DNA of 64,000 nucleotides from Pseudomonas fluorescens NCIMB 11764 (GTDB lineage Bacteria > Pseudomonadota > Gammaproteobacteria > Pseudomonadales > Pseudomonadaceae), in the NCBI RefSeq assembly GCF_000293885.2, contig NZ_CP010945.1, positions 124,001 to 188,000 on the forward strand, given 5' to 3'. The translations under genes and the position numbers were made by a program. Shown here one piece after another: positions 26,996-35,474 of the stretch; position 1 is the stretch's first letter, and each line of letters starts with the position of its first letter. The notes under the pieces are model-generated. The model was not told where the DNA came from, searched no databases, and was given only the letters and a program-made list of their open reading frames with translations.

Positions 26996-28237
26996 ATGAC
27001 CCAATCTTCCGCCGCCCTCCCCCCTCACGTCGCCATCATCGGCGGTGGCCCCGCCGGCCTGATGGCCGCCGAAGTGTTGAGCCGGGCCGGAATCAAGGTC
27101 GACCTGTACGACGGCATGCCGTCGGTGGGCAGGAAGTTTCTCCTGGCGGGGGTCGGCGGCATGAACATCACCCATTCCGAAGCCTACCCGGCCTTTCTCT
27201 CACGCTACGCCGAACGCGCACCGCAGATTGCACCGCTGCTGCGTGCCTTTGGTGCCGAGGCGCTGTGCCAGTGGATTCATGACCTGGGCATCGAAACCTT
27301 CGTCGGCAGCTCTGGCCGGGTGTTTCCGACCGACATGAAAGCCGCGCCGCTGTTGCGCGCCTGGCTCAAACGGTTGCGGGATGCCGGCGTAGTTATCCAC
27401 ACCCGCCACCGTTGGCTGGGCTGGGATGACAACGGTGGATTGCGTGTCGAAAGTCCCGACGGCGAAAAAACCATTCGACCCGACGCGACCCTGCTGGCCC
27501 TCGGCGGCGGCAGCTGGTCGCGTCTCGGTTCGGACGGCGCGTGGATGTTGCCCCTGGAGCAGCGCGGTGTAGGACTTATGCCGCTGCAGCCAAGTAATTG
27601 CGGCTTCGAGGTTCAGGCCTGGAGCGAATTGATGGTCAGCAAATTCGCTGGTGCGCCGCTGAAAAACATCGCCATCGGGCTCAACGACGATGTTCCGCGG
27701 CTCGGGGAATGTGTGATTACGGCCACCGGGATTGAAGGCAGCCTGATCTACGCCCTGTCAGCGACGATCCGCGAAGCCATCAATCAACACGGCTCGGCGA
27801 CCATTCACCTCGACCTGTTGCCGGGCAGACCTGTGGATAAAGTTCAGGCGGCGCTGAGCAAACCGCGCGGTTCACGTTCCATGTCCAAGCATCTGCACAG
27901 CCAGCTCGGGATTGATGGTGTGAAAGCGGCGTTGCTGCGCGAACTGACGCCGGCAGAATGCTTCGCCGATCCGGCATCACTGGCTAAAGCGATCAAGGCG
28001 TTGCCACTGACGCTGGTAAAAACCCGCCCACTGGACGAAGCCATCAGCAGCGCCGGTGGCGTGATGTTCGAGTCGATGGATGAACGTTTGATGCTCAAGC
28101 AACTGCCTGGCGTGTTTTGCGCGGGGGAAATGCTGGATTGGGAAGCGCCGACGGGGGGCTATTTGCTGACCGCGTGTTTCGCCAGTGGGCGAGCGGCCGG
28201 GTTGGGGATGGTGGAGTGGCTCAGGCGCAAGGATTGA
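26996..28237 (+). CDS. FAD-dependent flavoprotein of the BaiN/HI0933 type (TIGR03862-like)
   Basis: 413 residues. N-terminal dinucleotide loop VAIIGGGPAGLMAAEVL, then GRKFLLAGVGGMNITHSE, which marks the HI0933-like branch, and a C-terminal FAD closure AGEMLDWEAPTGGYLLT. Reaction unknown; related proteins include bile-acid reductase BaiN, but no such pathway is suggested here. Single gene convergent with rhlE. Confidence 0.87.
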   Translation: MTQSSAALPPHVAIIGGGPAGLMAAEVLSRAGIKVDLYDGMPSVGRKFLLAGVGGMNITHSEAYPAFLSRYAERAPQIAPLLRAFGAEALCQWIHDLGIETFVGSSGRVFPTDMKAAPLLRAWLKRLRDAGVVIHTRHRWLGWDDNGGLRVESPDGEKTIRPDATLLALGGGSWSRLGSDGAWMLPLEQRGVGLMPLQPSNCGFEVQAWSELMVSKFAGAPLKNIAIGLNDDVPRLGECVITATGIEGSLIYALSATIREAINQHGSATIHLDLLPGRPVDKVQAALSKPRGSRSMSKHLHSQLGIDGVKAALLRELTPAECFADPASLAKAIKALPLTLVKTRPLDEAISSAGGVMFESMDERLMLKQLPGVFCAGEMLDWEAPTGGYLLTACFASGRAAGLGMVEWLRRKD

Positions 28238-28267
28238 GACCGAGGCGCGCCCATCGCGAGCAAGCCC

Positions 28268-28330
28268 GCTCCCACACTGGATCTTTTGTGAACACATAAT
28301 TTGTGAACACCAGAGATCCAGTGTGGGAGC
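28268..28330. repeat. Inverted REP pair between convergent genes
   Basis: GCTCCCACACTGGATCT and AGATCCAGTGTGGGAGC, perfect 17-base arms with a 29-base loop that itself holds the direct repeat TTGTGAACAC. Probable bidirectional terminator for the flavoprotein and rhlE genes. Confidence 0.8.
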
Positions 28331-28359
28331 GAAGGCGGCCTAGCAGACGCCGCAGCGAA

Positions 28360-29694
28360 TCAAGGCTTACGCTTACGCGGCCCAGTATTAAACACGGGCA
28401 CTTTTCGCACAGGCTTGATCGAAGGCTCCGGCGCCGAAGCATCCCCGCTCTCGACCCATTTGCCCAAATTGCGTTTACCGCCACTGGACGTCTTTGGCTT
28501 CTTCGGCTTTTTCGGCTTCTTCACCACCTGACCGCTGGCATCGGTATCCGGCACGCGGTGCTCAGGTTCGAAGTCATGTTCCACCTGACGAGGCAACGTC
28601 TGACGCGTCAACGTCTCGATGGCCGACAGCAGATTCACTTCATCGGCACACACCAGCGAAATAGCCTGCCCGGTGGCGCCCGCACGGCCGGTACGACCGA
28701 TGCGGTGGATGTAGTCCTCTGCCACGATCGGCAGGTCGAAATTGACCACCAACGGCAGGTCTTCGATATCCAGACCACGGGCCGCGACGTCAGTGGCGAC
28801 CAGAATCTGCACTTCACTGGCCTTGAATCGGTCCAGCGCACGCTGGCGAGTCGCCTGCGGTTTGTCGCCATGGATGCCGTCGGCGTTGATGCCCAGGCCC
28901 TGGAGTTTTTCCACCAACGCGTCCACGCCATTGCGAGTCTTGGCGAACACCAGCACCTGCTTCCACTTGCCCTTGCGCAGCAAGTGGATGAACAGTTCCG
29001 GCTTGCGCTTCTTGTCCACCGTCACCACCCACTGTTTCACAGTGTTGGCCGCCACGTTGCGCGGGCTGACTTCGATGCTCAGCGGATCGTTGAGCATTTG
29101 CCCGGCCAGCAGGCGAATCGCATCGGAGAAGGTCGCGGAGAACAGCAGCGTCTGACGTTTCTTCGGCAGCACCCGGTAAATGTTCCCCAGCTCCTCGGAA
29201 AAGCCCAGGTCGAGCATACGATCCGCTTCGTCCAGCACCAGGGTTTGCAGCTGGTTGAACTTCAGCGCGTTCTGGCGGAACAGGTCGAGCAAACGGCCCG
29301 GCGTCGCCACCAACAGGTCGACGCCTTTGCGCAGCTTCATCATTTGCGGGTTGATGCTGACGCCGCCGTACACCGCGTAAGTGCTCAGCGGCAGGTTCTC
29401 GGCGTACTGACGCACGGCCTCGTGAACCTGCTCGGCCAATTCGCGGGTTGGCACCAAAATCAGGGCGCGCACCGAGTTGGCAGTGACTTTCGGCCCTTCC
29501 ATGGCCAGCAATTGCAGGAGCGGCACAGCGAAACCGGCGGTCTTGCCAGTGCCGGTCTGGGCGGCGGCCATCAGGTCGCGACCGGCCAGCACCGCCGGAA
29601 TGGCTTGCGCCTGAACCGGCGTCGGGGTCTGGTAGCCGAGCGTCTCGAGAGAGCGCAGCAAGGGTTCGATCAGGCCAAGGGTGGCGAAAGTCAT
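28360..29694 (-). CDS. rhlE: DEAD-box RNA helicase RhlE-type
   Basis: ATP-dependent RNA unwinding. 444 residues with all family motifs: TPTPVQAQAIP (Q), AQTGTGKT (I), PTRELAEQV (Ia), VLDEADRMLD (II), SAT (III), and HRIGRTGRAG (VI). The last 80 residues are lysine- and proline-rich (KKPKKPKKPK), a basic RNA-binding tail. The length is close to the shorter Pseudomonas RhlE paralogue rather than the longer one. Single gene. Confidence 0.92.
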   Translation of the reverse strand: MTFATLGLIEPLLRSLETLGYQTPTPVQAQAIPAVLAGRDLMAAAQTGTGKTAGFAVPLLQLLAMEGPKVTANSVRALILVPTRELAEQVHEAVRQYAENLPLSTYAVYGGVSINPQMMKLRKGVDLLVATPGRLLDLFRQNALKFNQLQTLVLDEADRMLDLGFSEELGNIYRVLPKKRQTLLFSATFSDAIRLLAGQMLNDPLSIEVSPRNVAANTVKQWVVTVDKKRKPELFIHLLRKGKWKQVLVFAKTRNGVDALVEKLQGLGINADGIHGDKPQATRQRALDRFKASEVQILVATDVAARGLDIEDLPLVVNFDLPIVAEDYIHRIGRTGRAGATGQAISLVCADEVNLLSAIETLTRQTLPRQVEHDFEPEHRVPDTDASGQVVKKPKKPKKPKTSSGGKRNLGKWVESGDASAPEPSIKPVRKVPVFNTGPRKRKP

Positions 29695-29759
29695 GGGATT
29701 ACCGTAGGAGAATTCAGCGCGGTTGTGCGAAACAAGTGTGCAATGGCGCGCAGTTTACC

Positions 29760-30686
29760 CTAATTCACGCTCGATTCTGTCTGCACCACGGCAGCCGGTC
29801 GTTGCGGCGCCCGGCGCCACTGCGGCAAACCGATCAACACCACGGCACTGATGATCACCAGCATGGCCAACGCTTCTTCGATACCGATGGTTTCGCCGAC
29901 AAACACGATCCCCAGCAACACCGCCACCGCCGGGTTGACGTAGGCGTAACTGGTAGCCGCCGCCGGACGCACGTTTTTCAACAGGTACATGTAAGCGTTG
30001 AAGGCGATGATCGAACCGAAGAAGGTCAGATAGGCCAGCGCCGCCCACCCTTCGATCGGCGGCATGGCCTCCAGATGCTCACCGCTCAAGGCACTACCAA
30101 TCAACAACGCCACGCCCCCCACCAGCATTTCCACGGCACTGGCCATCGCGCCCTGGGGCAGCGGCAAGTGTTTGCTCCACACCGAACCAAACGCCCAGGA
30201 AGCTGCCGCGAAGATCAGCAACAGGGCACCCAGCGGGCTCGATTGCAGGTTGGAACCGAGGTTGAGCATGGCGATGCCGATCAGCCCGAGCACAATCCCG
30301 GCCCATTCGAGACGGGTATTACGCGCGCCCCAGAAATAGCCGCAGAGCAAGGTAAACAACGGCACCGTCGCCACCGCCAGCGCGGCGACACCGGACGCGA
30401 CGCCCATGTGCTCCGCCACACTGACCCCGCCGTTACCGCACGCCAACAGCAAAATCCCGATGATCCCCGCCGCTTTCCACTGCGCCCAGGTCGGGGCCGG
30501 CGCCCCGCGCCAGCGCAGGAACGCGTACATCAAGGTCCCCGCGATGACAAAGCGAATACCGGCGAGCAGCAAGGGCGGCCAATACTCCACGCCGATACGG
30601 ATCACCAGGTAAGTCGAGCCCCAAATCACGTACAACGCGAAAAAGGCAGCGATCAACGGCAAGGGAAAACGGCGCAGGCCAGGCAT
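29760..30686 (-). CDS. EamA-family exporter, YedA-like
   Basis: 308 residues, ten predicted membrane helices. The start LPLIAAFFALYVIWGSTYLV and the ATVPLFTLLCGYFWGAR stretch are typical of YedA-like DMT exporters. Substrate unknown (amino acids or drugs are usual). Divergent from an Lrp/AsnC regulator over 165 bases, a common arrangement for amino acid exporters controlled by the adjacent regulator. Confidence 0.87.
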   Translation of the reverse strand: MPGLRRFPLPLIAAFFALYVIWGSTYLVIRIGVEYWPPLLLAGIRFVIAGTLMYAFLRWRGAPAPTWAQWKAAGIIGILLLACGNGGVSVAEHMGVASGVAALAVATVPLFTLLCGYFWGARNTRLEWAGIVLGLIGIAMLNLGSNLQSSPLGALLLIFAAASWAFGSVWSKHLPLPQGAMASAVEMLVGGVALLIGSALSGEHLEAMPPIEGWAALAYLTFFGSIIAFNAYMYLLKNVRPAAATSYAYVNPAVAVLLGIVFVGETIGIEEALAMLVIISAVVLIGLPQWRRAPQRPAAVVQTESSVN

Positions 30687-30851
30687 GGGGGCAGCTCGCA
30701 GGCAAGGACAAATGAACAGCTATTCTAGAAAGGCCAACCGCATAAAATAAGTTACAAAACCTGTTTATAGCGCCGGTACACTTTTCAAATCACGGAGATC
30801 AGCGCTATAAACCGTGCTTTCGAAAGTCAGTCATTTTTCAGGAATCCGACC

Positions 30852-31307
30852 ATGGACAAATACGACCGCATGCTCCTCAGCGCCCTGCTGGAAAACGGTC
30901 GCGCGTCCTACGCCGACCTCGCGCGCAAGGTCAACCTGTCCGCCCCGGCCGTGGCCGAGCGCGTGGCCAAACTTGAAGCCAGCGGGGTGATTACCGGTTA
31001 TCAGGCGAAAGTCGACATGGCCAAGCTTGGGCTACCGATCCAGTGCGTCATCGAACTGCGCCTGAACCAGCACGGCAACCAGAAGGCCTATGACGACCTG
31101 ATCAAAATCCCGCAACTGACCGAATGCCACCGGGTGACGGGGGATCCGTGCGTGATCATGCAAGCGGCGGTGGGCTCGATGCCGGAGCTGGAGGAGTTGA
31201 TCAACCGGATTGCCAAATTCGGGTTCAGCAAGACGTCGATCGTGTTGTCGAGTGCGATAGAGAAGCGGGTGCCGTTGGGGCAGCTGGAAGGGAATGGAAA
31301 AGTTTGA
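30852..31307 (+). CDS. Lrp/AsnC-family transcriptional regulator
   Basis: 151 residues: helix-turn-helix at about 3-60 (DKYDRMLLSALLENGRASYA, LSAPAVAERVAKLEASG) and an AsnC ligand domain (CHRVTGDPCVIMQAAVGSM with the conserved G-D). Probably senses an amino acid and controls the divergent YedA-like exporter; inference from position. Confidence 0.9.
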   Translation: MDKYDRMLLSALLENGRASYADLARKVNLSAPAVAERVAKLEASGVITGYQAKVDMAKLGLPIQCVIELRLNQHGNQKAYDDLIKIPQLTECHRVTGDPCVIMQAAVGSMPELEELINRIAKFGFSKTSIVLSSAIEKRVPLGQLEGNGKV

Positions 31308-31320
31308 TCGAACGCGGCCC

Positions 31321-31408
31321 CTGTGGGAGCGAGCCTGCTCGCGATAGCGATTTACCATTCAATATTGATGTCGACTGATACGCCGCCTTCGCGAGCAGGC
31401 TCCCACAG
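31321..31408. repeat. REP pair (BIME-like), left copy beside the Bro-N gene
   Basis: CTGTGGGAGCGAGCCTGCTC on the left and GCGAGCAGGCTCCCACAG on the right, with the spacer containing GATGTCGACTGA. The same element, spacer included, recurs at 32331-32423. The right arm here lacks the CGC of the left arm. Confidence 0.85.
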
Positions 31409-31456
31409 GTACGATGCCATCCTGTAGGACCGAGGCTTGCCCGCGAAAGCGATATA

Positions 31457-31972
31457 TCAGACGCCGCTGTAACTGGCAGACAACAACCCCGGCATATCAC
31501 GCAGGCGAACCCAAGGTTCTTTGCGCCAATGCAGCAGCCGCAGCGTTCCGCCGGCCCATTCCATCGCTCGCATATGCGGCGCTTGCGTCGAAACGGGCCC
31601 CGCCTCCTCCCGCAACATCGGCACCACATGGTGGGTCAGCCAACGCCGCAAATGGCGGTTTTCCGGGCAGTAGTGATAGACCAGCATCGCGTATACGCCT
31701 GACTCACTGAGCATCAGGGTTTCTTGCGCTTCATCGCTGCCGGACAGATGCATCATCCGCCGCTGATCAGCATCGAGCTTGAGCGCATGTCTGCCGTTGA
31801 TATCCACACCCATTAACCGGCCGATATCGCGGGCGCAGAACCAGGGTTCTGCGTGCAGTAAAAGTGCGCGTAGCTGAATGTGATGACGGATGAAGGTTTT
31901 GGGGATGAAGTGCACCTCGTGCGCGACGGGTTGCGCAGAGTCTTCGGGGGGATTGGGGGTAACTTTGATCAT
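31457..31972 (-). CDS. Bro-N domain protein
   Basis: 171 residues. From about residue 20 to 120 it has the Bro-N (baculovirus/phage antirepressor N-terminal) pattern: AEPWFCARDIGRLMGVDIN, SESGVYAMLVYHYCPENRHLRRWLTHHVVP. The C-terminal 50 residues have three tryptophans (EWAGGTLRLLHWRKEPWVRL) and no known domain. Bro-N proteins bind DNA and often derive from phages, but no other phage gene is near. A strongly structured element lies just upstream, and matching REP pairs flank the unit. Confidence 0.78.
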   Translation of the reverse strand: MIKVTPNPPEDSAQPVAHEVHFIPKTFIRHHIQLRALLLHAEPWFCARDIGRLMGVDINGRHALKLDADQRRMMHLSGSDEAQETLMLSESGVYAMLVYHYCPENRHLRRWLTHHVVPMLREEAGPVSTQAPHMRAMEWAGGTLRLLHWRKEPWVRLRDMPGLLSASYSGV

Positions 31973-32006
31973 GGCGAATAATCCATCGAAAAGTTGGAGA
32001 TGCCAG

Positions 32007-32106
32007 CATCACTTGCAGGTGATGGGTGGCAGCTGTGTACGAGTCTGCAAGACCGAGTCGATAGACAACCCCGGCAGACCCGAAGGTCACCCCGTACACA
32101 GCCACC
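32007..32106 (-). promoter_or_regulatory. Structured leader upstream of the Bro-N gene
   Basis: On the minus strand a stem pairs GGTGGC-TGTGTACG (32106-32093) with CGTACACA-GCT-GCCACC (32041-32025), closing an 82-base element. Inside is a GACC-TTCG-GGTC tetraloop hairpin; directly downstream is a second hairpin with CATCAC/GTGATG arms (32024-32007). The Bro-N start is 34 bases further on. The arrangement suggests a cis-acting RNA or attenuator. An open frame also runs through it (MVAVYGVTFGSAGV...), so a coding origin is not excluded. The surrounding gap 31973-32441 holds no other gene I can support. Confidence 0.45.
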
Positions 32107-32330
32107 ATAAATCGATGGGCGCCAAGTAAAGCGACGCGATTATAGGTACGACTGTAGTTATCTATCAAACCTCGACGAGCTTGCAGGCCCGGTCGCTGAA
32201 TTGTCAGCGACATCCCAGAGGTTATCGACGCCGCAGAAGGGGGGCAAGACAGACAATCCTTAAGTTTCGGTAGGATCAATCGTCGAGTTTCAGGCGTGTT
32301 TAAACACAAGGTTTGAAATTGAACACCGCC

Positions 32331-32423
32331 CCTGTGGGAGCGAGCCTGCTCGCGATGGCGGTTTATCTTCAACAGTGATGTCGACTGACACTCCGCCATC
32401 GCGAGCAGGCTCGCTCCCACAGG
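32331..32423. repeat. REP pair (BIME-like), right copy, perfect 31-base arms
   Basis: Arms CCTGTGGGAGCGAGCC + TGCTCGCGATGGCGG and their exact complement around a 31-base spacer with GATGTCGACTGA. Same orientation and spacer as the copy at 31321. Confidence 0.9.
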
Positions 32424-32441
32424 GGATTTGCGGTGTTTCAG

Positions 32442-33053
32442 TCAGAACCCGCGATGGCGCTTGAGATGCTCATTGATCTTCGCCGCCGGCACTTTCTGCA
32501 AGCTGACCAGCAGATCATGGGACAACTCGCGCAACCCATGCTTCTGCCGCAGTTCCTGCGCGAGGTGCGCCGTCAGGTTGGCGGCCATCTCGGCGTCAGC
32601 CATGGCCCGGTGAGCCTTGCCAGTGTTGGGCAGGCTGGCGAAGGTGGTGAGCGTCCCGAGCTTGTGATTCGGTGCGGCGGGCATCAGGCGGCGGGCGAGT
32701 AACAGCGAGCAGGCGAAGTTCTGCAACCGCGTGCGTTTGATCCGCCCCAGTTCAAAGTCCCAGAACTTCTGGTCGAATGCCGCGTTGTGAGCCAGCAAGG
32801 GTGTGATACCGACAAACTCGTTGACCTCGTTCATCACCTGCTCGGCCGATGGCGCCGTGCGCAACATGGCGTTGCTGATGCCGGTCAGTTGTTCGATGAA
32901 GGCCGGGACGCGCACGCCGGCGTTCATCAGGCTCTGGTAACGCTCGACGATGCGCCCCTGTTCAAGGATCACCACGGCGATTTCCGTGGCCCGGCAGCTG
33001 CTGCTCGGGGAGATCCCGGTGGTTTCAAAGTCGATGACTGCTATGCGTTCCAA
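32442..33053 (-). CDS. 3'-5' exonuclease of the DnaQ/epsilon (DEDDh) type
   Basis: 203 residues with the exonuclease motifs: IDFETTG (Exo I), HNAAFDQKFW (Exo II) and AHRAMADAEMAA (Exo III with catalytic histidine). Single-domain proteins of this size act as proofreading-like or RNA/DNA exonucleases (RNase T or DnaQ paralogues); the exact role is not known. 22 bases downstream of the NYN gene on the same strand, so likely co-transcribed. Confidence 0.87.
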   Translation of the reverse strand: MERIAVIDFETTGISPSSSCRATEIAVVILEQGRIVERYQSLMNAGVRVPAFIEQLTGISNAMLRTAPSAEQVMNEVNEFVGITPLLAHNAAFDQKFWDFELGRIKRTRLQNFACSLLLARRLMPAAPNHKLGTLTTFASLPNTGKAHRAMADAEMAANLTAHLAQELRQKHGLRELSHDLLVSLQKVPAAKINEHLKRHRGF

Positions 33054-33075
33054 ACCTGTTTCAACTCCGTAAAAA

Positions 33076-33555
33076 TCAATTCTTGAGCAGCAAGGCGCCT
33101 TCGATCGGCACGTAGCGGCTGGCGGCGCGGATCAGCGAGTTGGCCGTCAGGCCTGGCACGCCGTAGGCCACGGCTTGCACGCCGTGCTTGGCGATGATGC
33201 GCTCCAGCAGCATGTCGAAATCACCGTCGCCAGAAGCCAGCACCACTTCGTCGACGTGGTCGGCGGCGTCCATGATGTCGAGGGTGATGCCCACGTCCCA
33301 GTCGCCCTTGGCCGAGCCGTCGCTGCGCTGGATGTAGGGTTTGAGCTTCACGGTGAAACCGAGGTTGCGCAGGATCTGCTGGAACTGCTGTTGTTTGCTG
33401 TCGCCACGGTCGATCGCGTAGGCGTAGGCCTCGACGATCTGGCCCTGTTTGCTGATATCAGCCCACAACGCGGCGTAGTTGAAGTGGCAACCATAGGCCT
33501 GACGCACGGTGTAATAGAGGTTTTGAACATCGGCGAACACTGCAATTTTTTTCAC
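33076..33555 (-). CDS. NYN-domain (PIN-like) LabA/DUF88 protein
   Basis: 159 residues: VFADVQNLYYT at the start, KGDWDVGITLDIMDAA in the middle and LASGDGDFDMLLERI near the end carry the acidic residues of the NYN nuclease fold. Predicted metal-dependent RNase; target unknown. Upstream of the DnaQ-like exonuclease in what looks like a two-gene nucleic-acid-processing operon. Confidence 0.87.
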   Translation of the reverse strand: MKKIAVFADVQNLYYTVRQAYGCHFNYAALWADISKQGQIVEAYAYAIDRGDSKQQQFQQILRNLGFTVKLKPYIQRSDGSAKGDWDVGITLDIMDAADHVDEVVLASGDGDFDMLLERIIAKHGVQAVAYGVPGLTANSLIRAASRYVPIEGALLLKN

Positions 33556-33675
33556 CGGTTTTCCTCAAGGCTGGATCAGGCACCGAGCCCGAAAGGTGCC
33601 CAGTATGCCAGCCTCGAGGATTGTTCCGCGAATAATCGACCCGAAGCATCTTGGATGCCTCGGACGAATGGCAAC

Positions 33676-33799
33676 CTGTGGCGAGGGGATTTATCCCCGC
33701 TGGGCTGCGAAGCAGCCCCCTGCGTCCGTTCACATAAATGGAGAGGGTCGAATACACGACTGCTGCGCAGCCGAACGGGGATAAATCCCCTCGCCACAG
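33676..33799. repeat. Inverted REP pair with perfect 24-base arms
   Basis: CTGTGGCGAGGGGAT + TTATCCCCG on the left, exact complement on the right, spacer of 76 bases containing two imperfect GCTGCGAAGCAGCC-like hairpins. Typical BIME. Confidence 0.88.
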
Positions 33800-33807
33800 A
33801 AAATCAA

Positions 33808-34554
33808 TCAGACGAAGGAGTCGTCGTCGCCGCCGAAGAACGATGAGCTGTCATCGCTGTAATCGGCGTCGGCGTAACCGCCCTGATCAGCGGAGTTGTC
33901 AGCCACACGCTGATCGTCGCCCCAACCGTTGCCGCCGCTTTGATCGTTGACCTGAGCCGGCTCTTCCTTGATCACTTCAACCACTTCCGGCTGCTGGTTG
34001 TGGTGGAACAGGCTGCTGATGCCCTGTGCCAGCATCACGCCACCCGCCACACCGGCGGCGGTTTTCAGCGCGCCACCGAGGAAACCGCCACCGACAGGCT
34101 GCTGTTGCGGCGCGTAGTTTTGCTGCGGTGGCGGCGCACCGAAGTTCTGCTGTGGCGGCGGCGAGTTGAACGACTGCCGCCCCGGCTCACGCCAGCCACC
34201 ATTGGAGGGCGGAGCACTTTGGGCCGGCGCTTCACGGGAACTGCCGCCGAAAATGCTCGACAGGAAGCCACCGCCGCTCGGCGCCGGAGCCGCCGCCTGC
34301 GCCTTGGCCGATTGCAGCTCGGCCTGCAATTGCTGGACTTGCTGAGCCAGTTGCTTGTTCTGCGCGTCGAGGCTCTTGACCGCTGCCTCCTGCACCAGAA
34401 TGGCCTGGGTCATGAAGTAGCCCGCCGCGGGTTGGCGAGTCAGGTGTTCCTTGATCCGCGCCTCGGCCTGGGCGTCGCGCGGGGCTGAATCCGTTTCGGC
34501 CTGTTGCAGCCGGGAAAACAGTCCATCGATCAGGGTTTGTTCTTCGCTGTTCAT
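33808..34554 (-). CDS. DUF2076 protein
   Basis: 248 residues. N-terminal alpha-helical part (MNSEEQTLIDGLFSRLQQAE, QILVQEAAVKSLDAQ-like heptads to about 90, a probable coiled coil), then a low-complexity proline/glutamine region (PPPQQNFGAPPPQQNY) and a glycine-rich hydrophobic hairpin (GGGFLGGALKTAAGVAGGVM), then an acidic serine/aspartate tail (DDSSSFFGGDDDSFV). This is the DUF2076 layout, thought periplasmic or membrane-associated; function unknown. Confidence 0.85.
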   Translation of the reverse strand: MNSEEQTLIDGLFSRLQQAETDSAPRDAQAEARIKEHLTRQPAAGYFMTQAILVQEAAVKSLDAQNKQLAQQVQQLQAELQSAKAQAAAPAPSGGGFLSSIFGGSSREAPAQSAPPSNGGWREPGRQSFNSPPPQQNFGAPPPQQNYAPQQQPVGGGFLGGALKTAAGVAGGVMLAQGISSLFHHNQQPEVVEVIKEEPAQVNDQSGGNGWGDDQRVADNSADQGGYADADYSDDSSSFFGGDDDSFV

Positions 34555-34732
34555 GGCGACCTCGTAGATTGCCGGGGAAATCGTTGACCTTCTCCAGGGA
34601 GGATACGGCGCTCGACCTTAATGGAGGCTGAAACAAGTTGTTTCAATGACCTTTACCGAACGTTTACGTTTGCGCCCCGAAGCGCTGCATCGGTTAAAGT
34701 GGGCCACTGCTTTCAACCTGCGATACCGACTG

Positions 34733-35407
34733 ATGAATCCGTTCGATGTACTGCGTGACTCTTTGTATTTCTTCAAACGCAATCTGGGCCAGATCGTGCG
34801 GCTGTGCCTGCCGCTGGTGATCGTCGAAGCGCTGCTTCAGCAAGTGGTGGATCACTCGACCGAGCCGGACAGTTTTCCCGGCATCAGTGTGATTGTCGGT
34901 TTGCTGGTCTATCCGCTGTACACCGCCGCGCTGATCCTGTTTCTCGATGCGCGCAGCCGTGGCGAATCGCCGCGCAACCGTGACCTGCTGTCGAGGTCCG
35001 CGTACCTGTGGCCGCGCTTCGCCCTGCTCACTGCGCTCAATACCTTGCTGATCCTGATCGGCCTGTCGTTGTATTTCCTGCCGGGTATCTGGCTGATGGT
35101 GACCCTCGCGTTCGGCGAGTACCTGCTGGTGCTGCGCGGCCTGGCGCCACTGGCCGCGATGAAGGAAAGCCTGCGCCTGACCCGCGGCCATTTCCTGCGC
35201 ATCCTGGTGTGCATTTTGTGTGTGATGGGGCCGTTGTGGTTGCTCAAGGGCTTGACCCTGGAGGTTTACCCGGAGCCGCAGAACCCGGTGATTTCCTTGC
35301 TGATCGACAGCGCTCACAGCTTTTTGCAGTTGTTCACCAGCGTGGTGTTGTTCCGTTTGTTCATGCTGATCAGCGACGTTCCCGAGAAAATCGACCGGCC
35401 GCTCTAA
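34733..35407 (+). CDS. YciC-like (UPF0259) membrane protein
   Basis: 224 residues with five to six hydrophobic segments and a DVLRDSLYFFKRNLGQIV start, the form of YciC-like membrane proteins; function unknown. The start at 34733 begins at the conserved MNPFDVLRDS; an in-frame ATG at 34646 adds 29 basic residues of unclear status and neither start has a good ribosome site. GLAPLAAMKESLRLTRGHFL is the conserved amphipathic helix. Confidence 0.75.
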   Translation: MNPFDVLRDSLYFFKRNLGQIVRLCLPLVIVEALLQQVVDHSTEPDSFPGISVIVGLLVYPLYTAALILFLDARSRGESPRNRDLLSRSAYLWPRFALLTALNTLLILIGLSLYFLPGIWLMVTLAFGEYLLVLRGLAPLAAMKESLRLTRGHFLRILVCILCVMGPLWLLKGLTLEVYPEPQNPVISLLIDSAHSFLQLFTSVVLFRLFMLISDVPEKIDRPL

Positions 35408-35418
35408 GCGTGGGCTTC

Positions 35419-35453
35419 GGCCCCGCTCTCGGTTATGCTCGGGGCCATCTTTT
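35419..35453 (+). terminator. Possible terminator after the YciC-like gene
   Basis: GGCCCCG and CGGGGCC arms with a 14-base loop, followed by ATCTTTT. The loop is long and the T run short, so moderate strength; the next gene starts 21 bases later. Confidence 0.5.
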
Positions 35454-35474
35454 GTAACGCTAATAAGCCGAGCC

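Noticed and set aside
31767..32420. Protein-coding gene through the Bro-N leader
   Set aside because: The long frame crosses a REP pair and overlaps Bro-N; the short internal start MVAVYGVTFGSAGV is possible but the base pairing explains the sequence better. Left open as a low-probability alternative.
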